Of a stretch of 5,174 nt of DNA, positions 1 through 5,070 are shown piece by piece (position 1 is the first letter of the stretch; every line of letters begins with the position of its first letter). The notes under the pieces were generated by a model. That model did not search any database. It was given only the letters and a program-made list of their open reading frames with translations, and had not been told where the DNA came from. Both the position numbers and the translations under genes were made by a program. Source of the DNA: an uncultured Oscillospiraceae bacterium. GTDB taxonomy: Bacteria; Bacillota; Clostridia; Oscillospirales; Oscillospiraceae. The DNA is taken from the NCBI GenBank assembly GCA_900756575.1, contig CAAEKQ010000171.1, positions 1-5,174 on the forward strand, read 5' to 3'.

Positions 1-44
1 AAAAGTGGCGGTGCGCAGTGAAGCAAGCCGAGGACTGTAAATAG
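1..44 (+). other. Possible 3' end of an upstream gene (undetermined)
   Basis: The window opens upstream of a strong + strand terminator at 53-89, so an upstream + strand transcript is expected to end here. Two frames are open from the edge: one runs to TAA at 38-40 (tail ...RSEASRGL) and one to TAG at 42-44 (tail ...KQAEDCK). Nothing in 12-13 residues allows a choice between them or an identification. The upstream gene may also end before the window, leaving this as 3' untranslated sequence. In many relatives ftsZ lies upstream of spoIIGA, but neither tail resembles the usual FtsZ C-terminal peptide. Confidence 0.25.
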
Positions 45-52
45 AATAGAAG

Positions 53-89
53 CCACCACGGGAGCGGGAACCTCCTGTGGTGGTTTTTT
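53..89 (+). terminator. Strong rho-independent terminator upstream of spoIIGA
   Basis: A 12-bp stem (53-64 CCACCACGGGAG pairing with 72-83 CTCCTGTGGTGG, one G-T wobble) closes a 7-base loop (65-71). It is followed directly by six T residues at 84-89. This is a textbook intrinsic terminator in the + direction. It should isolate spoIIGA-sigE from upstream transcription, implying that the sporulation genes have their own promoter between about 90 and 150. Confidence 0.93.
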
Positions 90-107
90 CTGCCCATGCG
101 CCGGTTT

Positions 108-139
108 CGGGCTTTTTTGCCCGGGGAATGTGCTATGCT
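108..139 (+). promoter_or_regulatory. Weak candidate spoIIGA promoter region with small hairpin
   Basis: Between the upstream terminator and the spoIIGA start there is a small hairpin (CGGGC 108-112, loop of six T, GCCCG 119-123) and then an extended -10-like sequence TGCTATGCT at 131-139. No good -35 hexamer lies 16-18 bases upstream, and I could not find a convincing Spo0A box (TGNCGAA or its complement). In Bacillus the spoIIG operon is transcribed by sigma-A with Spo0A-P from a promoter with unusually wide spacing, so a poor -35 is not surprising. The predicted start near 146 would leave only a very short leader. Treat this as a weak candidate. Confidence 0.25.
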
Positions 140-146
140 GTGGACG

Positions 147-152
147 GGTGAT
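147..152 (+). promoter_or_regulatory. Ribosome binding site choosing the spoIIGA start
   Basis: GGTGAT at 147-152 matches the 3' part of the ideal AGGAGGTGAT sequence and sits just ahead of ATG 156. It supports ATG 156 over the in-frame ATGs at 96 and 135. The main reason for choosing 156 is that translation from it begins MTVYLDQVWMLN, which matches the usual SpoIIGA N-terminus. Confidence 0.6.
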
Positions 153-155
153 GGC

Positions 156-1001
156 ATGACCGTGTACTTAGATCAGGTTTGGATGCTCAACAGCGTGGTA
201 GATTACCTGCTCCTGTCCCTGTCCGGGCAGCTGCTGGGCCAGCCACGGCGCAGAATTCGGCTGATTTTGGCCGGGTCGGCAGGGGGAATCTACGCGGCAC
301 TGTCGCTGCTGCCGGGATTCCGGTTTTTGCAGGGGACAATTGCAAGGATTTTATGCGCGGGACTGCTATGCTATGGGGCCTTCGGACGGGCAGAGGAAAT
401 TCTCCGGCAGACGGCGGTGCTGTTTTTGCTGGCGGCGGCGTTTTCCGGGGTGACGCTGCTGCTCACCGAGTGCTTTTCCGCGCCGGGAGCATTGATCGGC
501 GGCACGGTGTACTATCCCCTGAGCCTGGGGGTGCTGATTTTAACGGCGGGCGGGGCAACGGGAATGATGTCCTGGGGCCTGGGCCGGCTGATGCAGCACG
601 GGGGCGACCTGACGGAGGTGGAGCTGACCATTGCAGGCAAAACAAAAACCGTCACCGCTCTTTACGACACCGGCAATACCCTGAAAGACCCCATGACCGG
701 CGGGGCCGTAATGGTGGCGGACTGGACGATTCTCCGGGATTGCTGCCCGGGAATCTGTTTCAAACAATCGGACATGGCGTCGCCGGAGGGACTGCTGGGG
801 CGGCTACACATCGCCTACCCGGAGCTAAAACCCCGGCTGCTGCCTTATAAAACCATATCCAACGCGGGCGGAATGCTGCTGGCCCTTCGGCCCGAAAAAA
901 TCCTGATTCAGGGGAGAGCGGAACGGATGCTCATTGCGTTTTCGCCGGTGACCGTTTCCGATGGGGGCGGCTACCAGGCGCTTCTGGGAGGGAAACGATG
1001 A
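156..1001 (+). CDS. spoIIGA: Sigma-E processing peptidase SpoIIGA (membrane aspartic protease)
   Basis: SpoIIGA cleaves the pro-sequence of sigma-E at the sporulation septum of the mother cell after a signal from forespore-made SpoIIR. The 281-residue product (Bacillus subtilis: about 309) has five hydrophobic segments in its N-terminal half (roughly residues 4-28, 33-54, 60-77, 85-107, 113-147). A cytoplasmic protease domain follows from about 150. It carries the aspartic-protease motif ALYDTGNTLKDP, with the likely catalytic aspartate at residue 171 (codon 666-668), equivalent to the DSGN motif of B. subtilis SpoIIGA. The later RLLPYKT segment (226-232) corresponds to the family's RLIPYR region. 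ATG 156 is chosen because the protein then begins MTVYLDQVWMLN, as in the family; the open frame extends upstream to 96 but gives a non-homologous leader. The stop overlaps the sigE start (ATGA, 998-1001), so protease and substrate are translationally coupled. Identification is firm. Confidence 0.95.
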   Translation: MTVYLDQVWMLNSVVDYLLLSLSGQLLGQPRRRIRLILAGSAGGIYAALSLLPGFRFLQGTIARILCAGLLCYGAFGRAEEILRQTAVLFLLAAAFSGVTLLLTECFSAPGALIGGTVYYPLSLGVLILTAGGATGMMSWGLGRLMQHGGDLTEVELTIAGKTKTVTALYDTGNTLKDPMTGGAVMVADWTILRDCCPGICFKQSDMASPEGLLGRLHIAYPELKPRLLPYKTISNAGGMLLALRPEKILIQGRAERMLIAFSPVTVSDGGGYQALLGGKR

Positions 1002-1690
1002 TACAGTTTGTTTTGCGCCTGATGGGGGCGGCACCGGAAAAGGTCCTATACATTGGCGGCAGTGATGTGCTTCCGCCGCCGCTGAGCCGAGAGGAGGAAG
1101 CAAAGGCCATTTCCGCCATGGGTTCGGGGGATGAGCAGGCGAAATCCACGCTGATCGAGCATAATCTCCGGCTGGTGGTCTACATCGCCCGGCGGTTCGA
1201 ATCCACGGGCATCAATCTGGAGGATCTCATCTCCATCGGCACCATTGGCCTCATCAAGGCCATTAATACCTTCCGCCCGGAGAAGAACATCAAGCTGGCA
1301 ACGTATGCCTCCCGGTGCATCGAGAATGAAATTCTCATGTACCTGCGGAAAATCGCGTCCCACCGGTCGGATGTCTCCCTGGACGAACCCATCAACACCG
1401 ATTGGGACGGCAACGAATTAAAGCTGGGGGACGTATTGGGCACGGAACCGGACGCAGTGTCCCGGCCATTGGAGGACGACGTGGATTTGGGCCTTCTGCG
1501 GGAAGCCCTGAACCAGCTGCCTGACAAGGAGAAAACCATTGTGCGGCTCCGCTACGGCCTGGGCGGCGGACGGGAAAAGACCCAAAAGGAGGTGGCGGAT
1601 CTTTTGGGCATCTCCCAATCCTACATTTCCCGGCTGGAAAAGCGCATTATCCTAAGGCTGCGGCGGGAGATTACACGACAAATTTTTTGA
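998..1690 (+). CDS. sigE: Sporulation sigma factor sigma-E, made as pro-sigma-E
   Basis: This is the mother-cell RNA polymerase sigma factor of early sporulation, 230 residues against 239 in B. subtilis. The start at ATG 998 is fixed by GGGAGG at 986-991, six bases upstream. Residues 18-29 (YIGGSDVLPPPL) match the beginning of mature sigma-E, so the N-terminal pro-sequence is about 17 residues rather than 27. Region 2 spans about 52-118 (NLRLVVYIARRFE, EDLISIGTIGLIKA, ATYASRCIENEILMYLR). The linker carries the sigma-E signature DEPINTDWDGNEL (129-141) and region 4 covers about 168-222, with the helix-turn-helix TQKEVADLLGISQSYISRLE (195-214). The gene overlaps spoIIGA, whose product activates it. 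No terminator follows; the TTGA at its stop codon runs into a promoter region for the next gene. In many relatives sigG follows sigE, but here it does not. Confidence 0.97.
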   Translation: MIQFVLRLMGAAPEKVLYIGGSDVLPPPLSREEEAKAISAMGSGDEQAKSTLIEHNLRLVVYIARRFESTGINLEDLISIGTIGLIKAINTFRPEKNIKLATYASRCIENEILMYLRKIASHRSDVSLDEPINTDWDGNELKLGDVLGTEPDAVSRPLEDDVDLGLLREALNQLPDKEKTIVRLRYGLGGGREKTQKEVADLLGISQSYISRLEKRIILRLRREITRQIF

Positions 1691-1691
1691 C

Positions 1692-1720
1692 TTGCAGCGT
1701 AGACTGGGGTGTACTATAAT
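1692..1720 (+). promoter_or_regulatory. Candidate sigma-A-type promoter for the iron-sulfur sensor operon
   Basis: A perfect -10 hexamer TATAAT lies at 1715-1720. Seventeen bases upstream is TTGCAG (1692-1697), matching three of six -35 consensus positions. A better hexamer, TTGACT at 1687-1692, overlaps the sigE stop but sits 22 bases from the -10, too far for a standard promoter. The expected start is near 1727, giving a leader of about 33 bases before ATG 1760. This suggests the downstream pair can be transcribed independently, although with no terminator after sigE it probably also receives read-through. Confidence 0.55.
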
Positions 1721-1733
1721 GGTGCTAAAGTAA

Positions 1734-1751
1734 CCCGAAAAGCCGGGAGGA
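1734..1751 (+). promoter_or_regulatory. Ribosome binding site deciding the start at 1760, with small hairpin
   Basis: GGGAGGA at 1745-1751 lies nine bases before ATG 1760 and is a near-ideal Shine-Dalgarno sequence. It rules out the longer open frame beginning with ATG 1709, which would add 17 unrelated residues ahead of the ferredoxin domain and would overlap the -10 region. CCCG (1734-1737) can pair with CGGG (1744-1747), partly covering the site; a four-base stem is too weak to claim regulation. Confidence 0.75.
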
Positions 1752-1759
1752 ATGAAATC

Positions 1760-3478
1760 ATGCAAGTCTTTGAAATTGACCGGGAATCATGCACCGGGTG
1801 TATGGAATGTCTCACCCACTGTCCCAGCAACGCCATTTCCATTGGGGCGGAGGGAATACTGGTGGATGCTCAGCGCTGCGTATCCTGCGGCAGCTGCTTC
1901 CGCCGGTGCCCCCATAAGGCGATTCACCGCACCGGTCAGGTGGAGCAGGTGAAGGAGTTTATCAAGGTGGGCCGGAAGGTGATTTTGTCCGTGGACCCCG
2001 CCTGCATGGCATTCTTTCCGCCCAATGTGACCATGGAAAAGCTGGCCGCCGCGGCGCAGAAGTTAGGGTTTTGGGATGTGGCGGATGCGGCGGAGGCATC
2101 GGCGGCGGTGGCAACGGAATATGCCCGGCTGGTTTCAGAGGGGGAGCGGGAGAACCTGATTTTTTCCGCCTGTCCCGTGGTGCAGAATATCATGGAGCAG
2201 TATTATCCCGAGCTGATCGGATATCTTGCTCCGGTGGCGTCCCCAATGATTGCCCATGGCCGGATGCTCAAGCAGGGCTTTACCAGCGCGGCGGTGGTTC
2301 ACGTCTGCACCTGCGGGGCCAGAGCGGAGGAGGCCCTGGATGTGCGCCATTCCACCGAGATTAACGCGGTCCTGTCCATCGGGCAGCTGCTGGGCTGGAT
2401 GGAGCAGGAGGGCATTCATCCGGAGGATTGTGACGAGGAGCCGCTGCTCAGTGACGAGGGCGGCGTGGGCGAGCTGTCGGCCATTGCCGGGGGCATGATG
2501 GAGTGCTTCCAGTATATCGCCCCGGATTGTCAGAAGAAGCCCATTGTGGTGGCCGGCCTTCACAACTGCCGGATGCTGCTGGAGGAGCTGAAAAAAGGCG
2601 AGCTCAAGGGCTGCATCATTGAAATGAACGCCTGTGACGGGGGCTGCGTAGGCGGTACCGACGGCGTTCGGCCCGACAGCCGGGGGCAGGGACGGTTCGC
2701 GGCCACGTTGGCGATACGAGATTACGTTGCCGAGCACGGCAAGGAGCCTTGCTTCAACGTCACGGGCGTTGCCATGGCGAATCCCACCATTGATTTTTCC
2801 GTGGAGCCCTATGCGCCCAGCGAGGAGGACATCCGCGAAATGCTATGTCATATCGGCGTGGGCAATTCCCGCCAGCAGAAGGACTGCGGCAAGTGCGGCT
2901 ATGCCACCTGCCGCCAGCGGGCCGAGGCGATTCTCCTCCACAAGGAGCCGGTGAGCATCTGCCGCCAGGTGGTGAAGGATACCCGCCAGGACGTTTACAG
3001 CGTGCTCTATGAAAATATGCCCGTGGCCGCCATGTTGGTGGACGAGACCCAGAAGATCGTGGACTTCAACCAGGAGGCCGGGTCGCTGTTTTCCATGCAG
3101 AAGGGGCAGGAGAAGTACATCTTTGAGATCATGGATCCCGGCGATGTGCAGTATGTACTGGGCACCGGACTTGCCATTCGCGGCAGGCGCATTGATATCC
3201 CCGAGCTGTTCCTGCGGGTGGAGGCAAGCCTGATGCCCCTGAAGTCCCTGGGGATGGTGCTGGGGCTGTTCCAGGACGTGACCCAGGAGGAGACCGAGGA
3301 GGAGGCCCAGCAGCAGTCCCGGCTCCAGAGCGTGGAGATGGCCCAGAAGGTCATTGACAAGCAGATGATGGTGGCCCAGCAGATCGCCTATCTCCTGGGC
3401 GAGACCACTGCCGAGACCAAGGTAACGCTGAACCAGCTGAAAACGCGGATCATGGGCGGGGAGGAGGAGAAGTCGTGA
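1760..3478 (+). CDS. Sensory [FeFe]-hydrogenase-like iron-sulfur protein with PAS domain (HydS-like, group C)
   Basis: A 572-residue soluble protein, probably a cytoplasmic H2 or redox sensor. Two intact [4Fe-4S] ferredoxin motifs come first (Cys 11/14/17/21 and 40/43/46/50). The hydrogenase large-subunit domain spans about 75-340. Its three H-cluster motifs are altered but recognisable: FSACP (C138), CTCGARAEE (C185, with Arg 188 for the usual Lys, Glu 191) and EMNACDGGC (C292, C296). All four cluster ligands are therefore kept, but Ala 137 replaces the proton-relay cysteine of catalytic enzymes, as reported for sensory HydS proteins. Next is a C-x2-C-x4-C-x16-C Fe-S domain (Cys 376/379/384/401), then a PAS domain (about 412-510) and a Glu/Gln-rich, probably helical tail. 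There is no kinase domain. The stop overlaps the next gene's start (GTGA), implying a sensor-output pair with the phosphatase. Domain calls are firm; the sensory role and the ligand sensed are inferred. Confidence 0.88.
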   Translation: MQVFEIDRESCTGCMECLTHCPSNAISIGAEGILVDAQRCVSCGSCFRRCPHKAIHRTGQVEQVKEFIKVGRKVILSVDPACMAFFPPNVTMEKLAAAAQKLGFWDVADAAEASAAVATEYARLVSEGERENLIFSACPVVQNIMEQYYPELIGYLAPVASPMIAHGRMLKQGFTSAAVVHVCTCGARAEEALDVRHSTEINAVLSIGQLLGWMEQEGIHPEDCDEEPLLSDEGGVGELSAIAGGMMECFQYIAPDCQKKPIVVAGLHNCRMLLEELKKGELKGCIIEMNACDGGCVGGTDGVRPDSRGQGRFAATLAIRDYVAEHGKEPCFNVTGVAMANPTIDFSVEPYAPSEEDIREMLCHIGVGNSRQQKDCGKCGYATCRQRAEAILLHKEPVSICRQVVKDTRQDVYSVLYENMPVAAMLVDETQKIVDFNQEAGSLFSMQKGQEKYIFEIMDPGDVQYVLGTGLAIRGRRIDIPELFLRVEASLMPLKSLGMVLGLFQDVTQEETEEEAQQQSRLQSVEMAQKVIDKQMMVAQQIAYLLGETTAETKVTLNQLKTRIMGGEEEKS

Positions 3479-4641
3479 ATATCAGCATCGACTTTGGCTT
3501 CCGAAGCATCAACCACTACGGCGAGGAGGTCTGCGGCGACCGGGTAGAGCATAAGCGCCGGGAGGACGGTTTCCTGGGCGTTTTGGCGGACGGCATGGGC
3601 AGCGGCGTGAAGGCGAATATCCTGTCCACCATGGGCTCCACGATCCTCTCCACCATGCTGGCGGGGGGCGAGACGGTGGAGTCGGCGGTGGATGTGGTGG
3701 TGCGCAGCCTGCCGGTGTGCTCGGAGCGGGGGCTGAACTACTGCACGTTCTCGGTGGTGAACATCGACGAGGCTGGGGTGGCCAAGCTGGTGGAGTTCGA
3801 CAACCCCCAGGCGTGGATCATCCGGAACCGCCAGATCGTGAAGCTGGACCGCACCCAGCGCACCATTGAGGAGAAGAAAATCTGGGAGAGCAGTATGCTC
3901 CTGGTGGAGGGAGACGTGATCGTGGTCACCTCTGACGGCGCGGTGAATGCGGGCATGGACAACCGGTTCTCCTTTGGCTGGAGCTGGGACAGCGTGGCCT
4001 CCTGGCTCTGTCAGCGGGCCCATACCTTCTCCAGCGCAAGAAGATTGGCGTCGGAGCTGGTGGAGGCGGTGAATAATCTCTATGGCGGAAAGCCCACGGA
4101 CGATGTGACCGCCATGGTCATCCGGGTGCCCGAGGAGGAGCCGGTGAACCTGATGTACGGCCCGCCGGAATATCCCGAGGACGACGAGTTTATGGTCCGG
4201 GAATTCATGAGCGCCGAGGGGGCGAAGATCATCTGCGGGGGCACTACCTCCAATATTGTGGGGCGGATTCTCGATACCCCGGTGGTCACCATGCCCGAGA
4301 CCGCTGCCGACGGGGTGCCGCCCATTGCGTTTATGGCGGACATCGACCTGGTCACCGAGGGCCTGCTCACCGTCACCCGGGCCGGGGATATTTTGGAGCG
4401 GTATTTCCATTCCGTCCATCCGGACTTCAAGGAGCTGGACGGGGAGAACGGCGCGGCGATTCTGGCAAAGCAGCTCACCGAGCACTGCACCACGCTCCGG
4501 GTGTTCATCGGCCGGGCCAGAAACCCGGGCTACGAGGGCAAGGACGTGCCCCTGGACCTCGACATGAAGCTGAAGGCCATCGACCACCTGTGCGTGCTCC
4601 TGGAGGAGGACGGCAAGCGGGTGGAGAAGAATTACTATTAA
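3475..4641 (+). CDS. Soluble SpoIIE/PP2C-type serine/threonine phosphatase with unknown C-terminal domain
   Basis: Predicted metal-dependent phosphoprotein phosphatase, 388 residues, starting at GTG 3475 behind a GGAGGAG site (3463-3469) and overlapping the sensor gene's stop. Residues 1 to about 218 form a PP2C/SpoIIE-like domain with the expected acidic metal-binding positions: GD (D22), LADGMGSG (D39), SDGA (D154) and the terminal DDVTAMVI (D209-D210). There are no membrane segments, so it is not the membrane-bound SpoIIE of sporulation. Residues about 228-388 form a second domain I cannot name; its clearest motif is GAKIICGGTTSNIVGR (249-264). Family knowledge: such phosphatases usually act on phosphoserine in anti-sigma antagonist (STAS) proteins or on kinase targets. 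The partner here is not in the window. Genes of this kind are known beside clostridial [FeFe]-hydrogenase clusters, which supports an output role for the upstream sensor. The stop TAA is partly formed by the repeat element starting at 4640. Confidence 0.9.
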   Translation: MNISIDFGFRSINHYGEEVCGDRVEHKRREDGFLGVLADGMGSGVKANILSTMGSTILSTMLAGGETVESAVDVVVRSLPVCSERGLNYCTFSVVNIDEAGVAKLVEFDNPQAWIIRNRQIVKLDRTQRTIEEKKIWESSMLLVEGDVIVVTSDGAVNAGMDNRFSFGWSWDSVASWLCQRAHTFSSARRLASELVEAVNNLYGGKPTDDVTAMVIRVPEEEPVNLMYGPPEYPEDDEFMVREFMSAEGAKIICGGTTSNIVGRILDTPVVTMPETAADGVPPIAFMADIDLVTEGLLTVTRAGDILERYFHSVHPDFKELDGENGAAILAKQLTEHCTTLRVFIGRARNPGYEGKDVPLDLDMKLKAIDHLCVLLEEDGKRVEKNYY

Positions 4642-4803
4642 GGCAACACCGCGCAAATGCGTCTGCGGATTCTGACGGATCTTTTCCGCCAGAAATGCGT
4701 TTGTAAAACCTTGAAATACACAAAGTATTCCTGCGGTTTTACACCTTTTTCTGACGAAAAATCTCTCGTCAGACTCCCTTGTCGATTTGCGTGGTATTGC
4801 CTT
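4640..4803. repeat. 164-bp cloverleaf-like inverted-repeat element (MITE- or REP-like)
   Basis: The element is bounded by 19-bp terminal inverted repeats, 4640-4658 (AAGGCAACACCGCGCAAAT) and 4785-4803 (ATTTGCGTGGTATTGCCTT), with one mismatch and one G-T wobble. Inside are three separate hairpins. Arm 1: 4671-4678 with 4686-4693, one mismatch, loop of seven. Arm 2: 4702-4710 with 4735-4743, nine perfect pairs, plus an inner stem 4715-4719/4725-4729. Arm 3: 4750-4757 with 4766-4773, eight pairs. Together these fold into a long closing stem with three arms. AAATGCGTCTG (4655-4665) recurs as AAATGCGTTTG (4693-4703). There is no open reading frame and no clear target-site duplication. Its left end supplies two bases of the phosphatase stop codon. 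Dispersal through the genome is expected but cannot be shown from one copy. Confidence 0.72.
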
Positions 4804-4834
4804 GATTTCTTTCCCAGAAAATAAAAAATAGACG

Positions 4835-4881
4835 ATTCCGGGGATCAGGGCAGAAATTTTGCCCCGGTGTCCCGGAATTTT
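4835..4881 (+). terminator. Bipartite hairpin, possible terminator of the sensor-phosphatase operon
   Basis: ATTCCGGG (4835-4842) pairs perfectly with CCCGGAAT (4871-4878). An inner stem GGGCA (4848-4852) pairs with TGCCC (4860-4864). The right arm runs into TTTT, a short U-tract, and the left side is preceded by an A-rich stretch (4818-4829) that would read as a T-rich tract on the - strand. It may work in either direction. The interrupted stem and short T-run make it weaker than the other two terminators here. It lies between the phosphatase gene and the tRNA promoter, where a terminator is expected. Confidence 0.5.
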
Positions 4882-4891
4882 CAGAAATCCC

Positions 4892-4919
4892 TTGACAAAC
4901 GGCGAAATTGTGGTATAAT
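4892..4919 (+). promoter_or_regulatory. Strong extended -10 promoter for tRNA-Ala
   Basis: A perfect -35 (TTGACA, 4892-4897) and a perfect -10 (TATAAT, 4914-4919) are separated by 16 bases. The -10 is preceded by TGG, giving an extended -10 motif. The expected start is near 4926, about 28 bases before the mature tRNA. This is the strongest promoter in the window, as suits a stable RNA gene. Confidence 0.9.
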
Positions 4920-4926
4920 GAATTTC

Positions 4927-4942
4927 GTCAGTTACGACTGAC
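4927..4942 (+). other. Hairpin at the 5' end of the tRNA-Ala precursor leader
   Basis: GTCAGT (4927-4932) pairs perfectly with ACTGAC (4937-4942) around the loop TACG, a UNCG-type tetraloop, though with a U-A rather than C-G closing pair. It lies between the predicted transcription start (about 4926) and the mature tRNA 5' end at 4954, leaving 11 unpaired bases for RNase P access. It could protect the precursor 5' end or aid processing; this role is inferred. Confidence 0.5.
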
Positions 4943-4953
4943 CAAGTGAATAT

Positions 4954-5029
<76 letters not shown>

Positions 5030-5030
5030 C

Positions 5031-5068
5031 GTCGTCGCGGACTTTGTATCGTTCGCGACGACTTTTTT
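5031..5068 (+). terminator. Rho-independent terminator of tRNA-Ala
   Basis: GTCGTCGCG (5031-5039) pairs perfectly with CGCGACGAC (5054-5062), followed directly by six T residues (5063-5068). It starts two bases after the encoded CCA, so the precursor has almost no single-stranded trailer before the hairpin. Confidence 0.95.
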
Positions 5069-5070
5069 GT

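Noticed and set aside
96..155. Longer spoIIGA N-terminus starting at ATG 96 or 135
   Set aside because: The added residues do not resemble the family, ATG 96 is only a few bases beyond the terminator T-run, and ATG 156 gives the family-typical MTVYLDQVW start.
179..850. Open frame of 223 codons on the + strand inside spoIIGA
   Set aside because: It is a shifted-frame shadow rich in Gly, Arg and Ala with no domain, whereas the other frame has the SpoIIGA membrane segments and DTGN motif.
1687..1720. Promoter using TTGACT (1687-1692) as the -35
   Set aside because: The spacing to TATAAT is 22 bases, outside the normal 16-18 range without an activator; TTGCAG at 17 bases is geometrically better although a poorer match.
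1760..3478. Catalytic [FeFe] hydrogenase for fermentation
   Set aside because: The relay cysteine is replaced by alanine, motifs 2 and 3 are altered, and a PAS domain is appended, all pointing to a sensor.
3475..4641. Phosphatase as the sporulation protein SpoIIE itself
   Set aside because: SpoIIE is a much larger protein with about ten membrane helices. This one is 388 residues, soluble, and has a different C-terminal domain.
4640..4803. CRISPR or tandem repeat array
   Set aside because: There is a single inverted-repeat unit with three distinct arms and no regularly spaced direct repeats.
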